64,000 bases of DNA, taken from positions 1,736,001-1,800,000 of the forward strand of contig NC_016023.1 of the NCBI RefSeq assembly GCF_000169195.2. Direction: 5' to 3'. Source of the stretch: Heyndrickxia coagulans 36D1 (GTDB taxonomy: Bacteria > Bacillota > Bacilli > Bacillales > Bacillaceae_C). The notes beneath the pieces were generated by a model. The model saw only the letters and a program-made list of their open reading frames with translations. It ran no database searches and had not been told where the DNA came from. Position 1 is the first letter of the stretch. Each line of letters starts with the position of its first letter. A program made the translations under genes and the position numbers. Below, piece by piece: positions 50,360 through 60,313 of this stretch.

Positions 50360-50800
50360 ATGAACAAAATATTAGTTGCCACTCATGGTTATTTTGCAAA
50401 CGGCATCAAAAGCAGTATTAAACTTCTTACGGGTGTGGAAGAAAACATCTATTTTTTGAATGCATACGTCAATGATGAGAGCATTGACAAACAAATTGAA
50501 CATTTTTTCCAATCTGCAAGTGAAGAAAATGAAATTATTATCTTTACTGATTTATACGGAGGAAGTGTAACCCAGAAGATCATTGCTTACGCCAGTTCCA
50601 TAAAAAGAAAAGTGCATCTCATTTCCGGTTTTAACTTACCGGTCATCCTTGAAGTCGTGCTTTCAACAAAAAAACTGACGGATCAGCTGCTAGAGGAAAT
50701 GGTTGCCGATTCTCAGAAACAAATGAAATTAATCGAACTAAGCAATCTTTCCAAACAGGAAACGGAAAAAGATAACAATGAGGATTTATTTTTTAATTAG
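50360..50800 (+). CDS. PTS mannose-family EIIA component
   Basis: 146 residues. MNKILVATHGYFANGIKSSI carries the phosphorylation His9. IIIFTDLYGGSVTQKI matches the conserved DLxGGSP-like loop. It receives phosphate from HPr and passes it to EIIB. An AAAGGAGGAGA site precedes ATG 50360. First gene after the sigma-54 promoter. A variable acidic tail (KDNNEDLFFN) ends it. Intact. Confidence 0.9.
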   Translation: MNKILVATHGYFANGIKSSIKLLTGVEENIYFLNAYVNDESIDKQIEHFFQSASEENEIIIFTDLYGGSVTQKIIAYASSIKRKVHLISGFNLPVILEVVLSTKKLTDQLLEEMVADSQKQMKLIELSNLSKQETEKDNNEDLFFN

Positions 50801-50811
50801 GAGGGATTAAG

Positions 50812-51303
50812 ATGATCGTTGCTCTGAGAGTGGATGAAAGATTAATACATGGACAAGTAGCCATGACTTGGACGAAGGCGTTAAAACTTGATGGTTTAGT
50901 AGTTGCAAATGATGAGGCAGCAAATAATGAAATTCAAAAAATGAGTTTGAAAATGGCTGTGCCTCAAGAGATAAAATGCATTATTAAAACGGTGGAGTCT
51001 GCAATACAACTGCTGAACGACCCAAGGGCTCAAAAAATGAGGCTTATGGTATTGGTCACAACTGTGAAAGATGCTGTTACAATTTGCGAAAGATTTCAGG
51101 ACATTGAACTCGTAAATATCGGAAACGCCGGAAAAATGACAGATGGGGAAAAGATCACATTCTCAAAAGAAGTCATGCTCACACAAGAAGAAATTGATCA
51201 TTTAGAAACATTGGTAAAGCTGTATCCAAATACAGAATTTCAGCCTACTCCAGCCATGGAAAAAAAGTTAGCTGTAAATATCCTTAAAAACATAAGACGT
51301 TAG
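50812..51303 (+). CDS. PTS mannose-family EIIB component
   Basis: 163 residues. The start MIVALRVDERLIHGQVAMTW has the phosphorylated His13 in the RxxHGQ motif. LVNIGNAGKMTDGEKI and the ITFSKEVMLTQEEIDHLETL stretch are family features. It phosphorylates the sugar during transport. Follows EIIA by 11 nt with AGGAGGG. Intact. Confidence 0.92.
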   Translation: MIVALRVDERLIHGQVAMTWTKALKLDGLVVANDEAANNEIQKMSLKMAVPQEIKCIIKTVESAIQLLNDPRAQKMRLMVLVTTVKDAVTICERFQDIELVNIGNAGKMTDGEKITFSKEVMLTQEEIDHLETLVKLYPNTEFQPTPAMEKKLAVNILKNIRR

Positions 51304-51315
51304 GAGGAATACCTT

Positions 51316-52116
51316 GTGTATGATGCAATTGTCGTCGCGTTTGCAGTATTTGCAGGAGTTGCAGGACATGAATTGCTTGGCATGTCTATGCTAAGCCGCC
51401 CAATCGTTGTCGCTCCTCTTACGGGTTTATTACTGGGGTACTTAAACACAGGACTCCTTGTAGGGGCGTCTCTGGAAACAATATTTATGGGCGTCGTCAA
51501 TATTGGCATATCCAGTACAGCAGAGCCTTCACTGGCAGCAGGATTAGCCACTGTTTTTTCAATCAACATGGGCGGGAATATGGGCGCGATTATCCCGTTG
51601 GTTTTTCCATTAGCCATTTTAGGACTGCAATTGATGAACTTGATCTTTTCTTTTGTTATCGGGCCATTTGCACCGAAATTCAGAAAGCTCGCGCTTGAAG
51701 GAAAAGAAAAATCAATCGTCGGCCTTCACTATGGATTATGGTTCTTACACTATGGTTTATATGCGCTCATCCCATTTTTCGCGGTATTGTTTGGATCGGA
51801 TGTTGTCAGAGATGTATTAAACAGTATTCCGAAAGTGATTATGAATGGTTTAACAGTTGCCGGGAACATGTTGCCTGCCGTAGGGATGGCAATGCTGTTA
51901 ATGATGCTATGGGATAATAAAATTGCTGCTTACTTCTTTTTAGGCGTTGTATTGGTTGCATATTTAAAACTTCCTTTAATTGCTGTCGCTACAATCGCGT
52001 TTATCATTGCTGTCGTTGTTTCTCCAAGAGATCTTCAATTGAAAAAGATGGCAACGGCAAGTGCCCCGGATGTAAATGCCGCCATCTCGGATGAAGAGGA
52101 GGACTTTTTCAAATGA
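51316..52116 (+). CDS. PTS mannose-family EIIC component
   Basis: 266 residues of membrane protein. VVAFAVFAGVAGHELLGMSM and GLLLGYLNTGLLVGASLETI are typical of the EII-Sor/Man C subunit. About seven hydrophobic segments. With EIID it forms the sugar channel. GTG 51316 follows TAGGAGG. Overlaps the next gene by 4 nt. Intact. Confidence 0.92.
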   Translation: MYDAIVVAFAVFAGVAGHELLGMSMLSRPIVVAPLTGLLLGYLNTGLLVGASLETIFMGVVNIGISSTAEPSLAAGLATVFSINMGGNMGAIIPLVFPLAILGLQLMNLIFSFVIGPFAPKFRKLALEGKEKSIVGLHYGLWFLHYGLYALIPFFAVLFGSDVVRDVLNSIPKVIMNGLTVAGNMLPAVGMAMLLMMLWDNKIAAYFFLGVVLVAYLKLPLIAVATIAFIIAVVVSPRDLQLKKMATASAPDVNAAISDEEEDFFK

Positions 52117-52934
52117 AACTAACACAGAACCTTAGTAAAGACGAAAAGAAAATGATTAGAAAAATGTTTTGGCGTTCCGCTACCATGTATATTTCGGTCA
52201 ATCCGATTACGATGGGAGGAGGCGGTTTTTGCTACTCTATGATACCGTTTATTCACCATTTCTATAAAAATAAAGAAGACCGGAAATTAGCGCTTGAAAG
52301 GCATACAGCTTATTTTAGTACAACTATCCCCTTTGCTTCTTTTGTGATGGGAATTGCCGGTTCAATGGAAAAGGAAAACAGTGAGAAACCTAACTTTGAT
52401 CCGAAAAGTATTAATGCCATTAAATTAAGTTTGATGGGGCCGTTAGCCGGCATTGGTGATTCCCTTTTTTGGGGTGTATGGCGTGTTGTATGTGCCGGAC
52501 TGGCAATCGGGCTTGCAAATGCGGGGAATTTCCTGGCACCGCTTATCTTTTTATTGGCGTTTAATATACCCAACTATTTAATCCGGTATTACGGCGCATT
52601 TTTAGGATATTCACTTGGGTCCAAGTATATTGAAAAAATGTATTCAGAAGGCATTATCGCAGTTTTAACAAAAGCTGCCAGTATTTTAGGGCTGATCATG
52701 GTTGGTGCGATGGCTGTCCAAATGGTTAAATTTAAAACAGTCTTAGCTTTTCATATGCATGGAAAAGAAATCATGAACGTCCAAAATGTATTGGATAGTA
52801 TTTTTGTAGGAATCATTCCTTTGCTGATCACTTTTCTTTGCTTCTATTTATTGAAGAAAAAAGTAAATGTTATCGCAATTATCTTCGGGATCATGGTTTT
52901 AGGCGTACTGTTGTCTGTCTTGGGCATTGTCTAA
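52113..52934 (+). CDS. PTS mannose-family EIID component
   Basis: 273 residues. KKMIRKMFWRSATMYISVNP and NAIKLSLMGPLAGIGDSLFW are the EIID signatures, the latter being the classic GPLAGIGD loop. C-terminal membrane segments complete the translocator. Overlaps EIIC by 4 nt (ATGA), and is followed by the glycosidase-like gene after 21 nt. Intact. Confidence 0.92.
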   Translation: MKLTQNLSKDEKKMIRKMFWRSATMYISVNPITMGGGGFCYSMIPFIHHFYKNKEDRKLALERHTAYFSTTIPFASFVMGIAGSMEKENSEKPNFDPKSINAIKLSLMGPLAGIGDSLFWGVWRVVCAGLAIGLANAGNFLAPLIFLLAFNIPNYLIRYYGAFLGYSLGSKYIEKMYSEGIIAVLTKAASILGLIMVGAMAVQMVKFKTVLAFHMHGKEIMNVQNVLDSIFVGIIPLLITFLCFYLLKKKVNVIAIIFGIMVLGVLLSVLGIV

Positions 52935-53701
52935 AAAAATTCGGGAGAAAATAATATGGCAAAAAACATAACTCAATTTATCGATGAATCGGTCAATCCC
53001 TATTTCAATTTAACAATTGAGAACGGAAAATATTTTAGTACAAATAAAGAAAGTTATTATCTCAAGCAACTGCCGGATCAATCTTTTTCTTTTGATGTTA
53101 CAAATAATAAAGTGACATCCAGTATAGATGAGTTTGGAACCATTAAAAGCATATCGTTTTATCATGGTAATTATTTAACGGAAGACAAACCCGGGGTATG
53201 GGTATCAAAGGATTTTGTTCAGGAAAATGACTTATCATTTAAAATACGTTATGATGATAAACTTTATGACTTTAAAAATTCCAAAAACAGGGTTGAGGCA
53301 GACCTGGTGTTTAATTTGTTTCCAAGAATTAAACACGACTTAAAAGATTTAAAATGCACCATCATTGTGTATGCACCCGTCGGAAGAACGGGTGCAAGAC
53401 TAAGCTGCCTTGTCTATGGGATCTATATTGAAAATTTGAAGCCAACAAATCTTACAGGCGAACTCATATTGCCAAAGTTGTATGAAAAGAAATACTCGGA
53501 TCGGCGCAATATTTTAATGCATTGCCCGCAAAGCGCGGATAAAAAAACAGTCCATTTTTCTATAAGTCCGGGTAAAGCAAAGTTCATACCATTCATCTTA
53601 TGTGATCCGAATGCTTACAGCTCTGAGGAGTAAAAATTTTTCGTGATAATTTAACTATTCCCCCCCCAAAAATGCGGCTAAATATGTAATAATTTAAATA
53701 A

Positions 53702-53786
53702 TTAGAGCTTGCTGGACGAATATTTTGGCATGGCTTAGTGACAAGTCGAATACAAGCTAAAATTTGATTCGTTCAGCAAGCCCTAA
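53702..53786 (+). repeat. Internal inverted repeat upstream of the IS transposase
   Basis: TTAGAGCTTGCTGGACGAAT (53702-53721) pairs with ATTCGTTCAGCAAGCCCTAA (about 53767-53786) with few mismatches, about 45-nt loop. It lies between the IS end and the transposase start. It could block incoming transcription or act in regulation. Confidence 0.7.
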
Positions 53787-53818
53787 TTAAACTTGGCTGT
53801 TTTGAGGGGGTTTTTATT

Positions 53819-55129
53819 TTGGTTACTAGAAAAGAAAAAAGAAATCGTGAAAAAGAAGCAAATTATTTTTTCGAGTTCCTTAAAATTCAGAAGCATTTTT
53901 TCAAAGACCTGATGAATAACCTAAAAAAGGTAGCAGACCACCGACATCAAAGCTATATCACTTATGGTCCAGAGGTCCTTTTATTTACGATGATGTTGAA
54001 AAATATGACCGGCCTAAAATCCATGAGAAACATGAGTGAGCGTTTTAATAAAGAAGAATGTATTAAAAATGTAGGGAAGGTGTTAGGCTTAGATTTTCTT
54101 GAAGAACTTCCACATTATGATACAATTAACGACTTTTTATCTGGCTTAGATGTAAATGAATTAGAAAAAATTAGAACGTATATGATTAAAGAATTATTGA
54201 AAAAAAGGTCTCTCGAGTCTTATCGAATTGAAGGAAAGTACTGGGGTGTCATCATTGATGGAACTGGATTACACACCTTTCATAAGAAACATTGTAAACA
54301 CTGCCTGAGACGGGCATATACAAATAAAGAAACAGGAGAAACGAACGTACTTTATATGCACCATGTACTTGAAGCCAAGCTTGTCGTGGGGGATATGGTC
54401 TTCAGTATTGCCTCCGAATTTATCGAAAATGAATCAGAAAATGTTTCTAAGCAAGATTGTGAATTAAAAGCCTTCGACAGGCTGGCAAAGAAAATAAAAA
54501 AAATATTTAAAAGACTACCGATTTGTATCTTGGGAGATAGTCTCTATGCATGTGAAACGGTATTTAATCTGTGCAGGGCGCACAAATGGAAATATATATG
54601 CAGATTTAAGGAAGGGAGAATTAAAAGTATCTCGACGGAGTTTAAGGCAATAAAAGAGCTGGAACAAAGTAAGGATCAGAATTCATTAGTTTGGGTGAAT
54701 GATATTGCCTACAAAGACAGAACGGTCAATCTGATGGAGGCCACAATGAAAACAGAGGATGGGAAATCGAAAGAGTATGTATTTATAACGGATATTAAAA
54801 TCACGAAAAAGAACGTGGAACGACTCATCGCTGCAGGAAGAAGCCGCTGGAAGATTGAAAATCAAGGATTTAACGAACAAAAAAATAATCGTTACAATAT
54901 AGAACATGCCAATAGCCAAAACTACACAGCCATGAAAAATCATTATTTATTAGTTCAAATAACAGATATTATTAGACAGCTGTTTGAAAAAGGTTCGTCA
55001 ATCTTAAAAGCACTCAAAAAAACGGCAAAAGAAAAATCCTCAAATCTGTTGGAATCGTTTCGGACACGCATTTTAACAGACGAGGATTTCACCCATTTAA
55101 GTAAGCCAATACAAGTAAGGTTTACTTAA
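53819..55129 (+). CDS. IS4-like DDE transposase of the 1708-bp IS
   Basis: 436 residues from TTG 53819, which follows GAGGGGG. N-terminal KKVADHRHQSYITYGPEVLL; candidate catalytic Asp in WGVIIDGTGLHTFHKKHC and CILGDSLYACETVF; late Glu in AGRSRWKIENQGFNEQKNNR. A CKHCLRR Cys pair is unusual. The gene is undamaged. I cannot give a firm IS family name. Confidence 0.8.
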   Translation: MVTRKEKRNREKEANYFFEFLKIQKHFFKDLMNNLKKVADHRHQSYITYGPEVLLFTMMLKNMTGLKSMRNMSERFNKEECIKNVGKVLGLDFLEELPHYDTINDFLSGLDVNELEKIRTYMIKELLKKRSLESYRIEGKYWGVIIDGTGLHTFHKKHCKHCLRRAYTNKETGETNVLYMHHVLEAKLVVGDMVFSIASEFIENESENVSKQDCELKAFDRLAKKIKKIFKRLPICILGDSLYACETVFNLCRAHKWKYICRFKEGRIKSISTEFKAIKELEQSKDQNSLVWVNDIAYKDRTVNLMEATMKTEDGKSKEYVFITDIKITKKNVERLIAAGRSRWKIENQGFNEQKNNRYNIEHANSQNYTAMKNHYLLVQITDIIRQLFEKGSSILKALKKTAKEKSSNLLESFRTRILTDEDFTHLSKPIQVRFT

Positions 55130-57415
55130 TGGTTATATTATAGCAAAGGATGTGATGTAAAAAAAGGTTTTTTTGAAGTTGTCCACAATTTTAAAAAAGA
55201 AATTTGCAAATTCGGCTCTTTTTGACTTTGAAAGCAGAAAAAATAGATGGAAAAATTTTCTAAATGTGGATAAGTCATTTTATCATAAAACATCTAAAAA
55301 TTGATGAATTTACTCTTCAGAACTGCGAATGCTTATGAAGATCTTGACAAAGCAGAAAACGCCAATGAGGAATACGGAATATATGAAACCTATTCATATT
55401 ATAAAGAACGCTTTGGAACGCTTTCCATAAAGCATGATCCAATGGCAGCATATCTTTTGCAAAGGGCGTTGTATCAAAGTTTGGGTGCTTTAACGATGAA
55501 TTCGAAGGATGAGATTGTCGGGGCGAATTGGGGAACAACACCGGTAACGAATAGGATATGGAATAAGGATATGTATTACGCTTATCTTCCGTTCTCGATT
55601 TTTGAACCCCATTTGTATAAAAAAGGCATCTTATGGTTCCTGCAATACGGAATTAAATTTCCTGGAAGCAAATTTAGAGGGGGATTATTTCATTCCCTTA
55701 GCAATTCACTGTCTTCGATTATGATGGCAGGGATGTATTTCGAAGCAACCGGTGACCGAACATTTTTCCTGGAGCATCCAGAGGTGTATCCGAAAATGTT
55801 AAATATATTAGAGGAAATCCTAAACAGCAGACAAGCATCCGAACCTTACTTGTTTCACTCACTTTGGCTGTCAGATGCTTACTCACTGGGAAAATATCAC
55901 CTTGGTACAAATATTTGTGTCTGGAAAGGTTGCCAGTCATTATCAACAATCGCAGCGTTCGTATACCATGACATGGAAAAAGCGAATGAATTAAAAAATA
56001 TAGCAAACTTCATTAAAGAAGATATAGAAAAATACATGACAATAGATGGAACTCACGGGAAACAGTATCTAGAAGGCATTGGCGGATTAACAAATGATAC
56101 AAAAACTGTTTATCCTCTGCAACCCTACCAGGACGACATTACGAAACAAGGATTAATTTTTCTTACGGATGTCATTGAAAATGGAAGTATAAATCTTGTC
56201 ATGCATGACGGGGAAGAAACGGACACGACCTTAATGCCCTACTACGGATATAAATCCTATAGTGATCCCATATTAAGGAACTATATAGCCTTCAGCATGA
56301 GTCATGAAAATCCGACTTATAATCCGGAAAATAAAGGGATTAAATGGGGAAATGAATCCGGTGCAACTTTTCCGGGTTACATTACTGCCATGTTAGGCAT
56401 TACAGATGAGGAAAGTATGAATGGAGAAGAAGGATATTTACGTGAGCTAAAACGTCTTGCCGACTTAGATGGATCATGGTGGTGGTGGCCGTACCAGCTA
56501 AATTGTAAGCGGGGGGATGTGGTAAGAATGAACAGCTGCGGAAAGTGCAGCTGGGCATCTGGCACATTTGCCACGTTATTTGTAACACAAATATTAGGCA
56601 TTCAATATAACGCGCTTGCTAAAACGCTGTATTTCAGGCCTTTTTCACCATCCGGCAGTTTTAAATGGGAAAATTTGATGTATGGCTATTCTAAATTCGA
56701 CTTGTCATTTGAAAAAGACGATGAGGTTTCTATTCGTATTACAAACAAGAATGAAGACTTGGTCGAAGCTTTCGTTGAAATCATTACCGAGAAAAAGCCT
56801 TATGATCAAACGAAAAAGATGCTTTTGCCATTTCAAGAATCCAGCTTTCTTAACCAAAAAACCGTGCTGGTCAAAGTAAAAATACCGCCTCATGAAACCT
56901 TTGAAATGATAACGAAAGACTAAATTTACATTTACGCTGTGCCAAAATGTGTATTGGGGTGTGAAATATGAATATCTTAAATAATGTAACCAGATTCAAA
57001 GGAGAACAGTCCAGAACCATCTCTCCGGAGAATCCTACTGGAGAAAAAGGGAAGGCATGCATGTTTGACAGTAAACTTGGCCCGGGCAGAAAAGGAAGAG
57101 GAAGCATATCACTGCCGCAAGGGAAAGAAACAGTCATTGCTGAGATATCCGGCACAGGCATCATCAAACATATGTGGATGACCATTCGGGAAAATACTGA
57201 AAAAGGCAGCTTTGTGCTCAGGGATGTAATTTTAAGAATATATTGGGATGGGGCTCGAACACCAGCTGTAGAAACACCGCTCGGAGACTTCTTTTGTAAC
57301 GGATTCGGCGAAAGATACGATGTAAATTCTTTGCCAATCGTCGTCAATCCAAATGGTGGGATGAATTCTTATTTTGAAATGCCTTTTAGAAAAAAAGCAA
57401 AAATCACCATTACAA

Positions 57416-59366
57416 CCCACATTTCGCACGTCTTAAATAAAATTCATTTTAATTTTTGAATGAACTATATTTAAACATTTTAGTGGGATGATATCTTCTT
57501 ATTTTTGAGGAATTTTCGATAAAGTTCTTTTCAATTCGACATTCTTTTCATGAATTCCTCCTGTTGTGTGTTATTTGCCTTGGTTTTCGACATTTTTTGA
57601 CGCGTATATTGATAGATCATACCCGCATAATTCAATGATTTTTTTGGCTTGTGAATCAATATTATCGGGTAAGAGCCTTATTTTTTGTTGATTTTGATTT
57701 ATAAGGATCACGGTAATATCTTCTAATTGCTCTAACAATGCTTGGCCTGTGGGTTGAGAGAGTTTCCTTTTTCCTTTCAAGATTAGAGATAGGTTCTTTT
57801 CTTTCAGTTCTTTTCTAACTCGATATTCTAAAATTCCATAGATTAATAAAGCCATCACATACACAATACCTAAGGCCTCAACCCTTTCTGGGGTTTTCAA
57901 GTAAATGGCATCAATCATTTGTGAATCTTTGATTAATCGGAAACGGGTCTCAGCGGCCGACTGTCCTTTATAAACCCTCAAAACTTCTTGATTGGATAGT
58001 GTCTCCTCATCTAATTTATTTGTGATTAAAACAAAAGTGCTGAGCATTTTTTTCTTATTTTCGATAAAATCATGATCTTTTTCAAACGATTCCAGTTGTA
58101 TCTGATAGATTTGTTCTCGTTTTGTCTGTTCGTCCTTTTTAGGTCTTCCTCTCTTTTTTCGTTTGATAGGTTGATCACTCATCTGGACGTTTAGTTTATA
58201 ACAGAAATATGAAGCCTTTTGTTTTTTCTTAAAAGATTGAATTGCTTCTAGTGCGTCCTCTTTACAATGAAAGATAACTTTACTCAGTTTTTCTATCTCT
58301 TTTTTTAATTGTATTTCTTCCTTTTCGATCGCCCGATTTAGGGTTTTCTCTTTTCGTTGATCTAAATTGTTTGAGTGGACAACAAGAAACCGGTAAGGAA
58401 GGTTTTGAATTTGTCTTTCAAAAGCTTGAATTTGGTAAATAGCTGCGTCTTTTTTATTGCTAAGTGAGCCTACCCTTTCCCAGTTATTGAGCAACCATGC
58501 CTCTTTCTTTAGTTCTGTGCTTAAACCGAATGTATCAGGTAAACGGGAAATAAACGATAAATTTTGTTGTTGAATTTCCGCTAGATTTTCCGTTGTGATT
58601 AATGCAGAATCGGCTTGATAAATGAGATTTTTCCAATCTTCATGGGAAAGGATTTTTCTCATCTTTTGAATGAATTCCACATTCCAAGATTTATCCGAAG
58701 TATTCCCATTTTCTACTTTTGCAAGGATAGGAATTCGTTCAGGTGTGACCCCCATCCCCAGAACGATTTGTTTTAAGTCAGGCCTATGGGCCTTACTATA
58801 CCCGTACGTAATTTGCAGTCCATCTTCCTTCGGTTGCTTATATTCGCCGTAAACAGAAATTGAGGTTGTATCGTTATGCAGTATACCAATAGGAAGATTC
58901 AATTTTTTTAGTGCTTTTAATGCAAGGGTGGAATAGACTTTCCATGCTTCGGCTTCATACAAGTAATCTAATGCTCTTCCTAATGCATCATCATTTAATT
59001 GATCGGGTGAAACCGATGTATCGAAAAGCATCTCAGAATCTAGGTTTTGATAGAATTCATGAACCTTATAAAGGGGCTTGCCACTGCATAAAATGTTTAA
59101 GACAAGGGCTTTAATCCTTGTTCCGGGTGAGATATGACAACGGACAGAATCCCATTTGACTAAATCATTAATGGTTTTTTCGAGTTCTATTTCATCACAC
59201 AGTTTAGATAAAAGTTGAGACGGCCCCACATGTAAGGTTAAAATTTGATCTGACATAAAAATTTCCTCGTCTTCCCCTAGTTTAGATAATCATTCAATTC
59301 TACAAAGAAGGAGAAAATTCCTTTAAAAAAATCTTAAAATGGAAAAATTTACGTGCGGAATATGCG
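57416..59366 (-). mobile_element. IS1634-family element, copy B
   Basis: 1951 bp, inverted relative to copy A and nearly identical to it. Terminal repeats CCCACATTTCGCACG and CGTGCGGAATATGCG. TTACAA duplications at 57410-57415 and 59367-59372; on the element's own strand this is TTGTAA, like the TTGTAC target of copy A. One extra base near the transposase start accounts for the length difference. Confidence 0.92.
57571..59256 (-). CDS. IS1634-family transposase, copy B
   Basis: 561 residues, differing from copy A at only a handful of positions (for example QSAAETRF for QSAVETRF, KLSQPTGQ for KLYQPTGQ). The reading frame is intact. The Val-to-Ala change lies next to the late catalytic Glu but spares it. 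Confidence 0.92.
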   Translation of the reverse strand: MSDQILTLHVGPSQLLSKLCDEIELEKTINDLVKWDSVRCHISPGTRIKALVLNILCSGKPLYKVHEFYQNLDSEMLFDTSVSPDQLNDDALGRALDYLYEAEAWKVYSTLALKALKKLNLPIGILHNDTTSISVYGEYKQPKEDGLQITYGYSKAHRPDLKQIVLGMGVTPERIPILAKVENGNTSDKSWNVEFIQKMRKILSHEDWKNLIYQADSALITTENLAEIQQQNLSFISRLPDTFGLSTELKKEAWLLNNWERVGSLSNKKDAAIYQIQAFERQIQNLPYRFLVVHSNNLDQRKEKTLNRAIEKEEIQLKKEIEKLSKVIFHCKEDALEAIQSFKKKQKASYFCYKLNVQMSDQPIKRKKRGRPKKDEQTKREQIYQIQLESFEKDHDFIENKKKMLSTFVLITNKLDEETLSNQEVLRVYKGQSAAETRFRLIKDSQMIDAIYLKTPERVEALGIVYVMALLIYGILEYRVRKELKEKNLSLILKGKRKLSQPTGQALLEQLEDITVILINQNQQKIRLLPDNIDSQAKKIIELCGYDLSIYASKNVENQGK

Positions 59367-60064
59367 TTACAAATGAGCATCCTAAAGATATTTCATCCTT
59401 CTTTTATACCATTAATTATAATTTAGTAGATGAATTGGATAATGATGTACTTTACTTCCATGCATATTGGAATCGGGAAAGACAAACCAAATTACAAAAA
59501 GATTATGTGGTAATTGACAATATTCATGGACATGGATATTATGTGGGAACTTTTCTTGCTCTGACTGCTTTGGAAAGATATTGGTGGGGAGAAGGTGAAT
59601 TTAAATTTTATATTGATGGCGACGAACAGTATCCCACCATCTCTTCTACAGGAACAGAAGATTATTTCGGGGGAGCCTGGGCTTTTCATCAGAAGGATCT
59701 ATATGGCAGACCTTCTGCAAAAAATTACTCAACATTATTCTTGGGCTATCCATTCCATTCCAATCGGGATGCTACAAGAGACCGTTTTGAAACCGGCAAA
59801 CTGAATGCGGTTCATGCATTTGGTGACGACGGATTGCCCCGGCATGGATTATACCGGTGGCATCTCCTGGATCCCATTGCGTTTAAAGAAAATTTGAAAG
59901 TAACATTACAGCAAATAGGAAATGATGACATTCAATTATTTGAAAGGGAAGATGACGTGTCAACCGTTGCGTATTGGTATCAAAATAGTGCAGAAGGAGC
60001 AATGGACCCGATTCCGGACAGGCGGGCAAGGCTGCCGCGTTAATTCACAAAAGTTGGGTATACG

Positions 60065-60101
60065 AAAGCCCCTTCCTCGGAAAAACCGGGGAAGGGGTTT
60101 T
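60065..60101 (+). terminator. Terminator of the PTS/glycosidase operon
   Basis: AAAGCCCCTTCCTCGG pairs with CCGGGGAAGGGGTTT around an A5 loop and ends in TTTT, 21 nt after the GH172 stop. Confidence 0.85.
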
Positions 60102-60313
60102 CATGGAATCATTAGAGGATAAAGGCCAGTTTGGAAAGAGGAAAAAAGATCTCTGTTTCCTCTATTGCTGGTAATCCATCCTGCCCTTTTAGAATCCGAT
60201 TCTCTAATGCAGTTTTTGTGCAAGATCACGGGGAACATTTTTATGTTATGATTCTGCGGCGTTCCTAGTCTGGGTTCCGTTCAGAAAGCAGCTTATACTT
60301 TGCATCCATCATG

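Larger units (their letters stand above)
53618..55325 (+). mobile_element. 1708-bp insertion sequence in the glycosidase-like gene
   Basis: Ends CAGCTCTGAGGAGTAAA and, inverted, CAGTTCTGAAGAGTAAA match at 15 of 17 positions. 10-bp CGAATGCTTA duplications at 53608-53617 and 55326-55335. One transposase gene. The family is not certain; the transposase is IS4-like. Confidence 0.88.
52956..56923 (+). pseudogene. Six-hairpin glycosidase-like protein, split by a 1708-bp IS
   Basis: Parts 52956-53617 and 55336-56923 join in frame (FILCDPNAY-EDLDKAENA) to 749 residues. An N-terminal beta-rich region of about 220 residues is followed by an (alpha/alpha)6-type domain: PVTNRIWNKDMYYAYLPFSI, KFRGGLFHSLSNSLSSIMMA, HDGEETDTTLMPYYGYKSYS, GSWWWWPYQLN and KCSWASGTFATLFVTQILGI. 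The layout suits six-hairpin glycosidases. I cannot assign a GH family. No signal peptide, so it probably acts on imported sugar. The IS is bounded by CGAATGCTTA duplications. No other lesion. Confidence 0.8.
56968..60043 (+). pseudogene. GH172 (DUF2961) glycosidase, split by IS1634 copy B
   Basis: Parts 56968-57415 and 59373-60043 join in frame (AKITIT-NEHPKD) to 372 residues. DUF2961 motifs: FKGEQSRTISPENPTGEKGK, GIIKHMWMTIRE, GDFFCNGFGERYDV, NGGMNSYFEMPF, GHGYYVGTFLALTALERYWW, EGEFKFYIDGDEQYPT and STGTEDYFGGAW. GH172 enzymes characterised so far act on fructofuranosides (including difructose dianhydride I) or D-arabinofuranosides. No signal peptide, so cytoplasmic after PTS uptake. ATG 56968 follows TTGGGGTG. 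TTACAA duplications flank the IS; no other lesion. Confidence 0.88.
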
